A stretch of 64,000 nucleotides of DNA, from the NCBI RefSeq assembly GCF_000186865.1, contig NW_008705575.1, forward strand, positions 536,577 through 600,576, read 5' to 3'. Of the stretch, positions 36,866 through 44,720 are shown piece by piece. The translations under genes and the position numbers were made by a program. The DNA is from Aureococcus anophagefferens. Taxonomy: Eukaryota; Sar; Pelagophyceae; Pelagomonadales; Pelagomonadaceae. How positions within the stretch are numbered: the first letter of the stretch is position 1; the number at the start of each line of letters is the position of its first letter. The notes below the pieces were generated by a model. It made no database searches and was not told where the DNA came from. It saw nothing but the letters and a program-made list of their open reading frames with translations.

Positions 36866-39076
36866 TTAGGCCCGCGGCCGCGGCGCGGGCCGCGGCGGGT
36901 CCCAGAACACGTCCCAGTCGTCCTTGAAGTGGCGCAGGCCGGCCTCGTTGGCCTGCTTCCGGTCCGTGACGCCCTTGCCCAGGTTGCCGTCGAGCGTGAC
37001 GACGTTCTCGAAGTGGGGCGTCCGCGTGAACTGGTCGCCGTCCGACGGCACGACGAAGCGCGGCACGCCGCGCCGCGCGAGGTGGCCCGAGATCCAGACG
37101 TCGTCCATGATCGTCGCGCCCGGCGGCGCGGCGTCCATGGTGCGCCATAAAGCGTCGTCGAAGAACTTGGCCTTGACCGCGAAGCCGCAGTTGCCCCGGA
37201 TGATGGACACCGCGTGCGGCGCGTACAACTCGTTGCCGTAGACCAAATAGTTCTCCGTCCAGTGCGGGTAGGTGCCGGACCGCGTCACGGGCCAGCCCGT
37301 CGACGACAGCGTCGCGTCCGGGAACCGCGCGGACCAGCTCGCCAAAGTCTCCAAGAGCCGCGGCGGGTAGAGCGTGTCGTCGTCGACGACGACGTAGAGC
37401 GTGCCGTCGAGCTCGAGCGTCGCGTTGCCCTCGGCCGCGCGCGCCTGGGCGTTCATGATCGCGGGGATGACCTTCGTCGCCGGGCCGTAGTCCCGCGCGG
37501 ACCGCACGAGGCGCACCGTCGCCATGCGCCTGAGCCAGTCCGGCGACGCGTATTCCCGCTTCTCCCGCGTCGACGCGAGGGGCGCGTGGACCTGGATCTC
37601 GAACGCGGGCGCCGTCTGGTCCAGCAGGCTCTCGAGCACGGGCCGGATCTGCTCGATGCGGCCCGGCAGCGTCGTCAGCGACACGATCACCCGGGGCGCG
37701 GCGCCCGCGCGCGCGCGCGCGGCGTAGGGCGCGAGCGCGCCGGCGACGCCGGACGCGTCGCGCGCGCCCGCGTCGTCGTGGAGGCGCGGCGCGGCGACGC
37801 CGTCCGCGGAGACGCAGACGTCGACGCGCGTCCGGCCGCTCCGCTCGGCCTTGCGGTAGAGCCGGAGCGCGGGCTCGACCTTGCGCGCGCGCTTCCGCAG
37901 GCGCTGCTCGACGGCGGGCGCGCCGGCCTTGCCCGTCTTCAGCGGGCCGCCGTAGAGCACGGCCGCGCCGTCGCGGACGCGGTAGATGAACCCGCCGCAG
38001 TCCTTGCGGTTCGCGCACCTGGTCTTGCCCTCGCAGAGGCCCTCGTCGACCGTCGCGAGCTTCTTGTTCGCGTCGGCCCAGAGCTCGGCGTGCAGGGGCG
38101 ACACGTCGTAGGCCACGGGCAGCGCGCCGTCGCGCGAGTAGTGGGGCACCGTCGCGTTCCGCGAAAAGAACGGCGCGCCGCCGCGGTCGCCCCAGCCCGC
38201 CCGCGCGGCCTCGAGGGCGTTCGACGACAGGGTCTGGAGCGCGGGGCGGGCGTCCCAGGCCGCGAGGGCGGACCGCAGCGCGTCGCCGCGCGCGCCGTAG
38301 AGCGCGACGGATAACGTCGCGGAGCCCTCGGGCGCGGCGGCCGCGGCCGCGAGCTCGGACGCCGTGAGGAAGCGCGTGAGGCCCGACGCGTCGCGCGCGA
38401 AGCCCGCGCAGTCCCTCGACCGGCGGCACCGGCTCTTGGCCTCGCAGGGGGTCGCGGCGACGCCGTCCTCGCCGACGACGGACGCGCCGACGGGGACGCG
38501 CCCGAAGCCGTCGTCGACGTCGACGGTGAGGCACGTCCGCGTCGCGGGCTTCGCTTCGGGTTTCGGCGCAGCGGGCGGCTCGTCGCGGTCGTGGAGCAGC
38601 GCGTAGAGCGACGAGGCCAGCCCCGGCTTCGGCTCCGGCGCGGCCTCGGGCTCCGGCGCGGTCTCGGGCTCCGCCGCGGGCGCCTCGTGGCCGTCGTGGA
38701 GCAGCGCGTAGAGCGACGAGAGGCCGGTCACGTGCGCCGGCGGTGCGGCGGGCGGAGGCTCGGGTAGCTCGCGCTCCGCGGCGGCGGCCGCCGCCGGCCG
38801 CGGCGGCGGCGGCGCGGGCTCGGCGCCGTGGCCGTCGTGGAGCAGCGCGTAGAGCGACGACAGCGCGCCGGCGCGCGGCGCCGCCGTCGGCGCCGGCGTC
38901 GCGGCGGACCAGGCCGGCTCGTACCACTGCGGCGCCGCCGGCCGCTGCAGCGACTGCCAATGGTTTTTCACCTCGTCGACGTGCCGCTGCGGGTGCGTGT
39001 AGAGAAACGCCGCGACGCACCAGACGACGATGGCCAACAGGCCGCGCCACTGCTGGGGCGGCCGCGGGCCGGCCAT
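36866..39076 (-). CDS. Type II membrane glycosyltransferase (GT2-like) with repeated stem
   Basis: 736 residues. A short cytosolic end and a membrane anchor (WRGLLAIVVWCVAAFLYTHP) are followed by a Pro/Ala/Glu-rich stem containing three copies of SSLYALLHD. Two Cys-rich modules come next (CEAKSRCRRSRDCAGFARD; CEGKTRCANRKDCGGFIYR). The catalytic region has RVIVSLTTLPGRIEQIRPVL, a DDD acidic motif in LYVVVDDDTLYPPRLLETL, YLVYGNELYAPHAVSIIRGN and GATIMDDVWISGHLARRGVP. The order SLTT-PxR, VDDDT, D-D-V-W matches algal GT2/DUF-type Golgi transferases. Donor and acceptor are unknown. Confidence 0.7.
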   Translation of the reverse strand: MAGPRPPQQWRGLLAIVVWCVAAFLYTHPQRHVDEVKNHWQSLQRPAAPQWYEPAWSAATPAPTAAPRAGALSSLYALLHDGHGAEPAPPPPRPAAAAAAERELPEPPPAAPPAHVTGLSSLYALLHDGHEAPAAEPETAPEPEAAPEPKPGLASSLYALLHDRDEPPAAPKPEAKPATRTCLTVDVDDGFGRVPVGASVVGEDGVAATPCEAKSRCRRSRDCAGFARDASGLTRFLTASELAAAAAAPEGSATLSVALYGARGDALRSALAAWDARPALQTLSSNALEAARAGWGDRGGAPFFSRNATVPHYSRDGALPVAYDVSPLHAELWADANKKLATVDEGLCEGKTRCANRKDCGGFIYRVRDGAAVLYGGPLKTGKAGAPAVEQRLRKRARKVEPALRLYRKAERSGRTRVDVCVSADGVAAPRLHDDAGARDASGVAGALAPYAARARAGAAPRVIVSLTTLPGRIEQIRPVLESLLDQTAPAFEIQVHAPLASTREKREYASPDWLRRMATVRLVRSARDYGPATKVIPAIMNAQARAAEGNATLELDGTLYVVVDDDTLYPPRLLETLASWSARFPDATLSSTGWPVTRSGTYPHWTENYLVYGNELYAPHAVSIIRGNCGFAVKAKFFDDALWRTMDAAPPGATIMDDVWISGHLARRGVPRFVVPSDGDQFTRTPHFENVVTLDGNLGKGVTDRKQANEAGLRHFKDDWDVFWDPPRPAPRPRA
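38585..38875 (-). repeat. Three dispersed in-frame repeats coding SSLYALLHD
   Basis: The DNA GTGGAGCAGCGCGTAGAGCG occurs at about 38592, 38697 and 38837 on the + strand (antisense to the gene), spaced 105 and 140 bp. The copies are near identical at DNA level although the Pro/Ala spacers differ, which argues for recent duplication or conversion, or for strong constraint on the LYALLHD peptide. Confidence 0.85.
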
Positions 39077-39977
39077 GTTCGAATCGCTTTACGGCCAGGG
39101 CGGCAGCCCGCCCATGCTTTTGCAATTGCTTACCGAACGGTAGGAGGGGAATAGCAACCACTGCGGCGGCGATCCGTTGAGCTTTGGTTTACTCTCGGCT
39201 CGCTGTATGTGTTTGGTTCCGCTCATCGGCTCGCTCTATGTATTNNNNNNNNNNNNNNNNNNNNNNNNNNNNNNNNNNNNNNNNNNNNNNNNNNGGGCTG
39301 CCATCCGCGAAGGAGCGGCAGCGTTTGGATTGCGACTCGCTGAGAACACAAGCGGCTTCGGGCGACCGATTTGACGGACGCGACGCCCCTCCCCCGGCCC
39401 GTGAGCGGCCCGGGCAGCCCCGCGCAGCAGCAGGGATCGTCCGCTGTCGACCCGAGAGCGCCCTGCCACAAGGGTTGGCCCCGCGGACCCGAGGAAGTCG
39501 ATCTGACGTGTTCGCGCTGAAACCGCGTCGCGCGCGCCCGCACGCCCGCGCGCGCGGTGTCGCACGTCGTTCGAGCCAAGTCAGCAACTGAGCAGTCCGA
39601 GGGTATCAGACATGTACCCCGAGCCTCCGATCCAGCCAGCACGCTGCCCAGAGCCCAAAATGGGCTGCTTTTCGGCTCGCAGAGCATGCCGAAATGCTCG
39701 AACTTCGCGCAGCGATTCCGGATGACGGTCAGGGTGTCCATGGTCACGGAGCACAGTTCCGAGCACACCAGAGGCACGTCTGCCGCGATCCGCAGCCCAT
39801 GACCATGGACAGCCGGCCGCGCGCGCGCCGGCAAATGCCAAAGAGAGGCTCTCCCTGCTTCTCCCCTCATCCGAACGGTGCACCATGGTTGAAGGTCTCA
39901 TTTACCTCTGCCACGGTGATGGCCGGAGCTCTTTGTTGAGCTCTCCACAGCCAGAGCGACTCTTCACGGCAGGCCTG
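39077..39977. other. 900-bp interval without a supportable gene; contains the second assembly gap
   Basis: It holds 50 N at 39245-39294. The bases before the gap contain CGGCTCGCTGTATGT and CGGCTCGCTCTATGT 34 bp apart, the start of a tandem array that may have broken the assembly. After the gap, composition is less GC-biased than coding DNA. A minus-strand open frame (39870 down to the gap) has no recognisable domain. The right end is the 5' leader of the signal peptide peptidase gene. Confidence 0.6.
39245..39294. other. Assembly gap (50 N)
   Basis: Exactly 50 N. Reading frames that run through it in the flanks cannot be trusted. Confidence 0.97.
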
Positions 39978-41297
39978 ATGCCGCGAGCAGCACTTCTGTT
40001 CGTGCTCGGGTCGCTGACTGCCGCGTTGCAGCCATTGGCGCCGCACCGCGGCAGCTCGCCGCACCGCAGCTCTCACCCCACCTCGCCGCACCGCAGCTCC
40101 CCGCATCACGGCTGCTCGCCGCGCCGCCCTACCCAGCGCTTCGCCCAGCCGACGGACGACGACGACGCGCCGGCGCTGCCGTCGGCGGGATCCATCGCGC
40201 TCTTCGGCGTCGTGCCGGCGCTGTCGGCCGCGTTCCCCGTGCTCCTGTCGCAGAAGCTGCTGCTGCCGCTGCTGCTCTACAAGCGGCTCTACATCTACGG
40301 CGCCGCGGCCGTCGTCGTCGCCGTCGGCGGCGCGCGCGGCGCCGGGGACCCGGCGGGCCTCGGCACGCGCGTCGAGGCGCTCACGGCGGCGCTGCTGCCC
40401 GCGCCGCCCGCCGAGGCGGAGCGGCAGAGGGACACGCTCCGCGAGCTGCGGAAGCTCGACGACGTCGACGAGAACGCGCAGGCCGTCGCCCTGCCCGTCG
40501 TCGTCGCGTCGTCGCTCGTCTTCTCGCTCGCGCTGCTCCGCTTCGCGGGCGGCGCCGCGGACGCCGGCGACGCCGCGGCGGTGGACGCCGCGGGCGCCGT
40601 ACAGTCGTTCATGGCGCTCTCGAACGCCCTCGCCCTCGCCGCCTTCGCGCGACTGGAGGCCGCGACGGCCTGCGCGTTCCTCGGCGGCGGCGCCGCGGAC
40701 GCCGCGGGCGCCGCCGTCGCGGTCGGCCTCGTCGCCGCGGCCTACGGCCTCCCCTCGGCGGAGAGCTGGCCCGCGCAGAACTGCCTCTGCATGTGCCTCG
40801 CGGTGGGCGTCGCGCGCGCGCTCCACGTGCCGCGGCTCGGCCCGCTCCTCCTCGCGGCCGCGGGCCTCGCGGCCTACGACGCGCTCGCGGTCTTTCCCAG
40901 TTTGGCGAACGCGGCGCCCGTCGACGCGTCGCCGATGGGCGCCGTCGCCGCGTCCAAGGTCTTCGGCGACGCCTTCGTGCCGGGGGCGCTGACCGTGCGC
41001 ATCGGCGGCCGCGTGTCGGACGTGCTGGGGCTCGGCGACTGCGTCTTCCCGGCGCTCGTCGCGGGCTTCGCGAAGCGCTACGACGCCGCGGGCGGCGCCG
41101 CGGCCTACTTCCCGGCGGCCCTCGCGGGCTTCGGGGTCGGCTGCGTCGCCTGCGAGTTCGCGCCGGGCATCAACGCGGGCGGCGTGCCCGCGCTCGTCGT
41201 GCTGCTGCCGGCGATGATCGCGGCCGTGCTCGCAACGGGCGCCGCGCGCGGCGAGCTCCCCGACCTCTTCGCCTTCGCGCCGGAGGATGGGGCTTAA
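39978..41297 (+). CDS. Signal peptide peptidase (SPP/SPPL, presenilin-type intramembrane aspartyl protease)
   Basis: 439 residues from ATG 39978. Signal-like start (MPRAALLFVLGSLTAALQP), a Ser/His repeat region (PHRSSHPTSPHRSSPHHG), then about nine hydrophobic helices. Catalytic motifs appear in order: YD in LLLAAAGLAAYDALAVFPSL, GLGD in VLGLGDCVFPALVAGF, and PAL in GGVPALVVLLPAM. These three motifs together are diagnostic for SPP-type proteases, which cut type II transmembrane segments such as spent signal peptides. Whether this one works in the ER or the plastid membranes cannot be told; the leader could also be the first half of a plastid-targeting signal. It converges with the F-box gene: stops are 1 bp apart. 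Confidence 0.85.
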   Translation: MPRAALLFVLGSLTAALQPLAPHRGSSPHRSSHPTSPHRSSPHHGCSPRRPTQRFAQPTDDDDAPALPSAGSIALFGVVPALSAAFPVLLSQKLLLPLLLYKRLYIYGAAAVVVAVGGARGAGDPAGLGTRVEALTAALLPAPPAEAERQRDTLRELRKLDDVDENAQAVALPVVVASSLVFSLALLRFAGGAADAGDAAAVDAAGAVQSFMALSNALALAAFARLEAATACAFLGGGAADAAGAAVAVGLVAAAYGLPSAESWPAQNCLCMCLAVGVARALHVPRLGPLLLAAAGLAAYDALAVFPSLANAAPVDASPMGAVAASKVFGDAFVPGALTVRIGGRVSDVLGLGDCVFPALVAGFAKRYDAAGGAAAYFPAALAGFGVGCVACEFAPGINAGGVPALVVLLPAMIAAVLATGAARGELPDLFAFAPEDGA

Positions 41298-41298
41298 C

Positions 41299-42549
41299 TT
41301 AGCTTAGTGCGCCTAGCTCTCTTCGTGCGGCGAGTAGTTCGCACTCCGCCTTGTCAAGCTTGGCTCTCCGGCGCTCTACATTGCTTTCCCACAACTCGAC
41401 TTTTTGCTGGGCGTCCATGCGGGCCTTCCACTTCTCGCGGGCAGTCTCATGGCGCACGGCAAAGTCAACAAGGTTGCTGGCCCTGTCTCGCGCGTAGTCG
41501 CATGCGAACGTGTACTCGAAACTTTCTCCTGTTTTGACTGTACAGGCGGTTCTCATCGCGAGCGAGTTGTGATGGGCGATCAGCCCATTCATGCCACCAT
41601 GCAGCTGCAAGTCCCCTACATGTGGCTCAAAAGTCTCGTCTTCCAGTTGCCATTTGAGCTCAATCAGAGTTAGGCGTGTGGGAATCGCCGACTCGTCTTC
41701 GTTCTGATATTGCAATTTCAGTTCCGTGCTGAGTTGCAGATCTGTGTCACGAAAATCGGACGCTTGGTATCGCAACTGTCGTCCTCCCCCCAGAGGGTCC
41801 CCTTCCATGCAGCATGAGTCCAAGACAGGCAGCAAAGTTCCTTCGAGCTGCATGAAAATTCTGGCTTCCACATAGATCGGACTTGTCGCGTTTCCAAAGT
41901 CAATATCGAGAGGGACGGTCAATTGGATGGCGTCCGTCAGATTTCCAAAGAGGCAATTTTCAAGGCTGACGAATTTCCACGCGATGCATTTCTTGATGCC
42001 AGAAATGAACCAATCGCCGCTACTGGCTTCGTGAGTTTCAGCGGTTGGAAGAGACACGCGCACGAGCTCCGACGGTTCAAAGTTCGTATCCTTCGACATG
42101 CCATCTCTCGTTTCGTAAACCTCTAGAAAAATAAAGTTTCGAGCAGCGCTTGGTTGGCGAAGGCTAGCTGGCACGGCGAACGGGCGCCAGCTATACGCGG
42201 ATTGAATCCTTAAAGTCCTGCCTTCCGGGTCCGCGCCGCACCTCGGACGCCACGGCAGCGTCTGCAGGCAGAGCCGCCGCGGGCAAGCGCTAAAGCGCGC
42301 GAGCTCCGTCAGCGCGTTCGCGTCGAGCGCGGAGCGCCCCAGCCCGGCTGTTGCGAGGCGCGGCGTCCACACGCGGTCTAGCAAGGTCGCTTTGCGCAGA
42401 GAAGGACATGTGCCGCCGACTTGGAGGACCGACTCGACGTCGAGGAAAGCGAGAACTTCGACGAGCACGTCGTTGTGGAGGCGATCGAAGGTGGACATGA
42501 CGCACGGAGGGTGCAAGGCGCCCACATGAGGAGCGCCGCGCGCGTCCAT
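41299..42549 (-). CDS. F-box protein with C-terminal coiled coil
   Basis: 416 residues; Met at 42498 (MSTFDRLHNDVLVEVLAFLD) is an alternative start just before the F-box. The F-box continues VESVLQVGGTCPSLRKATLL, DRVWTPRLA. The middle (NFIFLEVYETRDGMSKDTNF, DWFISGIKKCIAWKFVSLEN, LQLHGGMNGLIAHHNSLAMR) is a beta-rich domain not assigned to a family. The C-terminus is a charged coiled coil (REKWKARMDAQQKVELWESN). Third positions are markedly less GC-rich than in adjacent genes. It diverges from the plastid-protein gene. Confidence 0.65.
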   Translation of the reverse strand: MDARGAPHVGALHPPCVMSTFDRLHNDVLVEVLAFLDVESVLQVGGTCPSLRKATLLDRVWTPRLATAGLGRSALDANALTELARFSACPRRLCLQTLPWRPRCGADPEGRTLRIQSAYSWRPFAVPASLRQPSAARNFIFLEVYETRDGMSKDTNFEPSELVRVSLPTAETHEASSGDWFISGIKKCIAWKFVSLENCLFGNLTDAIQLTVPLDIDFGNATSPIYVEARIFMQLEGTLLPVLDSCCMEGDPLGGGRQLRYQASDFRDTDLQLSTELKLQYQNEDESAIPTRLTLIELKWQLEDETFEPHVGDLQLHGGMNGLIAHHNSLAMRTACTVKTGESFEYTFACDYARDRASNLVDFAVRHETAREKWKARMDAQQKVELWESNVERRRAKLDKAECELLAARRELGALS

Positions 42550-42614
42550 TGCGTGCTTTGAAATCTCTTGTGGCAGAAATGATAGAAATCAACAAAATCG
42601 CATTGCATGGCACG

Positions 42615-43157
42615 ATGGGCCGTCCATTTGCTCTTCTGCTGGCCGTAACGCTGCACGTCCGTGCTTTTAGTCCCATGAACACGCCCAGACCCATGGCTAC
42701 TGCAGCGCAGCGAGTGCGCACCGACCAAGGCGTCGCAGCCGCCAAAAACGGCGACGACAGCGCCGCAGCGGCTGCCAGCCCCACCACAGACGCCGCGGCC
42801 GCCAACGATGACGAACACGCATTACCCACCCAGCGCAGCACCGCGCGCGTGGCCGCCGTGTCCGCGCTCGCGGCGGCCATCATCGCCGCGCCCGCGCTCG
42901 CGCTGCGGCCCGCGCTCGCGGTGCCGGCCAAAAGCCTCGCGCTCGAGGACCTCGCGGTGCCCGCGGCGGCGGCCCGCGTGCAGGCCGCGTCGACCGTCGT
43001 CACGGCGTTCCGCTTCAAGAAGGACCCGACAAAAGGCGACAACGCCCAGTTCGCGGAGACGTACCCGAAGGCCATCGCGCTCGAGTCGCTCCTCGCGCTC
43101 GCGATCTTCGGCCTCACGAAGGTCTTCGGCGGCGGGGACGACGGCGGCGCGGAGTAA
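42615..43157 (+). CDS. Small plastid (probably thylakoid) membrane protein, unknown function
   Basis: 180 residues from ATG 42615. The N-terminus is a signal peptide ending at a Phe (MGRPFALLLAVTLHVRAFSP), the heterokont bipartite plastid signal type, followed by a hydroxylated/Ala-rich transit region. A second hydrophobic stretch with an A-x-A site (AALAAAIIAAPALALRPALA) suggests thylakoid transfer. The mature part ends in one helix (AIALESLLALAIFGLTKVFG). It may be a small photosystem-associated subunit, but no named subunit was recognised. Confidence 0.6.
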   Translation: MGRPFALLLAVTLHVRAFSPMNTPRPMATAAQRVRTDQGVAAAKNGDDSAAAAASPTTDAAAANDDEHALPTQRSTARVAAVSALAAAIIAAPALALRPALAVPAKSLALEDLAVPAAAARVQAASTVVTAFRFKKDPTKGDNAQFAETYPKAIALESLLALAIFGLTKVFGGGDDGGAE

Positions 43158-43238
43158 GAAGGAGACGAGTCAACTACTCACCCAGGGGAGCTAGACAGGT
43201 ACCTAGAACGGAACGCCCCAAGTCACAAAACACAAAAT

Positions 43239-44243
43239 TTACGGCGCCTTCACCGCCACACAATGCCCCTTGTGCTCGGCCCAGACGGCGGCGAGGCACT
43301 TGCGGTCGTTGTTGCAGAAGAAGACGACCTTGCACCGCGCGCACCGCGCCGTCGTCTCCGCGCCGCACGCGAGGCACCGGCGGTCGTGCGGCGGCTCCTC
43401 GCCTTCCGCGAAGAGCTCGAGGAGCCGGACGCAGGTCGCCTTGAGCGCGCGCCTCGCGGCGTCGTCGGCGTCGGGCGCGCCCGCGGCCGCCGCGAGCGCG
43501 GCGGAGGCGCCGACGTCGCCGCGGATCGCCGCGCGGACCGCCGGCGCGGCCGGCGGGTGCAGCCGCGCGAGCTTGGCGAGCGTCGACGCCGCGAGGGACG
43601 CGAGGAGCGCGGGCAGCTTCTCCGGCGCCCCGGCGTCGGCGACGAAGCGCGCGAAGACGGCCGCGGCGCGCGGCCACCAGGGGCTCTCGGCGACCACCCC
43701 CAGCAGCGGCGAGTTCGCGTGCGCGAGCAGCTCGTGGAGCAGGCCCACGGGCCCCTTGACCATGGCGACGCGGTAGGCCCCGCCGGCCTGCGCCGGCGAC
43801 GGCGCGCACGTCGCCGCGGCCTCCGCGCTCTCCTTGGCCGAGTCGAAGTAGTCCAGGCCGCCCTCGCAATCCTCGCCGGCCCAGGGCGCGGGTCCCGCGC
43901 CGACGTAGGGGCAGCACACGAGGAAGCAGAGCAGCTGGTCCACGGCGAGGGGGTGCTCGAGGAGCGCGTTGGCCACGCCGACGACGTGCTTCCGCGGGCC
44001 CTTGCTCGGATCCTGGTGGCAGAGCGCGAGCAGGCCCTTCGCCGCGTAGAGAATCTCCATCTGGAGCTTGCTGCAGGCGTCGGCGTCGGCGGCGGCCAGC
44101 GGCGCGCGGTCCTCGGGCACGTAGGGCGCGCGCGCGTCCTCGCGGAGCATGCAGACGAGCGCGCGCGCGCGGTCGACGATCGGCTTCGACGCGGTCGTAA
44201 CCCCCGTCTTGTTCCCCGCGTAGGTGAGCGGGTCGAAGGTCAT
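43239..44243 (-). CDS. MYND zinc-finger protein
   Basis: 334 residues. The C-terminus is a MYND finger: CLACGAETTARCARCKVVFF, CNNDRKC, HKGHC, giving the C-x2-C...C-x2-C...C-x3-C...H-x3-C ligand set. The N-terminal 280 residues are helical and Ala/Leu-rich (LQMEILYAAKGLLALCHQ, KHVVGVANALLEHPLAVDQL), possibly an alpha-helical repeat. MYND fingers bind Pro-rich peptides in regulatory complexes. No SET domain is present, so this is not a SMYD enzyme. Confidence 0.75.
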   Translation of the reverse strand: MTFDPLTYAGNKTGVTTASKPIVDRARALVCMLREDARAPYVPEDRAPLAAADADACSKLQMEILYAAKGLLALCHQDPSKGPRKHVVGVANALLEHPLAVDQLLCFLVCCPYVGAGPAPWAGEDCEGGLDYFDSAKESAEAAATCAPSPAQAGGAYRVAMVKGPVGLLHELLAHANSPLLGVVAESPWWPRAAAVFARFVADAGAPEKLPALLASLAASTLAKLARLHPPAAPAVRAAIRGDVGASAALAAAAGAPDADDAARRALKATCVRLLELFAEGEEPPHDRRCLACGAETTARCARCKVVFFCNNDRKCLAAVWAEHKGHCVAVKAP

Positions 44244-44720
44244 GGCCTGCGGGAGGGCGGTGAGATGGGAAGCAGGGTTCTATTCTGCGCCTTTGGGGGA
44301 GGGGGAAGGTGCTCTCGTCAGCCAAATGCCTCGTACTTAAATCGACACGTATATGGATTGGGTTAATTATGCCCAGGATTCTGATCGTCATCTAATTTTT
44401 TTGTTTGATCATCAACCGAGAGCGAAGTCGTGAATGTGTGTGGACGCGGGGTGGCGCGCGAAGCGTGTGGGAGCGGCGGCGCTGGCCGGCGAGCGTCGCG
44501 CGCGGCGCCGCCGCGCGCGAATAAGCACAACCCAATGTCAAAGTTGCCCTGCAACGCGGTTCAATTTCTAGCATTCTATTGCGCAAGGGGCGCCGCGCGT
44601 GCACGCACAAGCCGAGCTAGGCGCAGGTTACGCCAGCGGCGTCGTCATTCCTGCAGATCTGCAGCCCTGCACGGCCCTCTATTTGCAGCTATCAGTCTTG
44701 TGCAAGGGGCTGCCGCCGCC
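44244..44720. promoter_or_regulatory. 477-bp divergent intergenic region, AT-richer than its surroundings
   Basis: It lies between the starts of the MYND gene (minus) and the carboxypeptidase gene (plus). It holds AT-rich stretches at about 44335-44410 (ACACGTATATGG, GGTTAATTATG, a TTTTTTTG run). No RNA gene or repeat was found. It is the probable bidirectional promoter region; no specific element can be named. Confidence 0.4.

Noticed and set aside
38592..38860. The repeated 20-bp DNA in the glycosyltransferase gene as a CRISPR-like array
   Set aside because: Only three units with irregular spacing, fully in frame in a eukaryotic coding sequence.
39223..39870. Minus-strand open frame of over 190 codons next to the second gap
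   Set aside because: It reads through N, has no domain and no GC3 bias typical of the window. Not annotated as a gene.
44430..44720. 97-residue N-terminal extension of the carboxypeptidase
   Set aside because: The frame is open but Arg/Cys-rich and AT-influenced; ATG 44721 gives a clean type II anchor.
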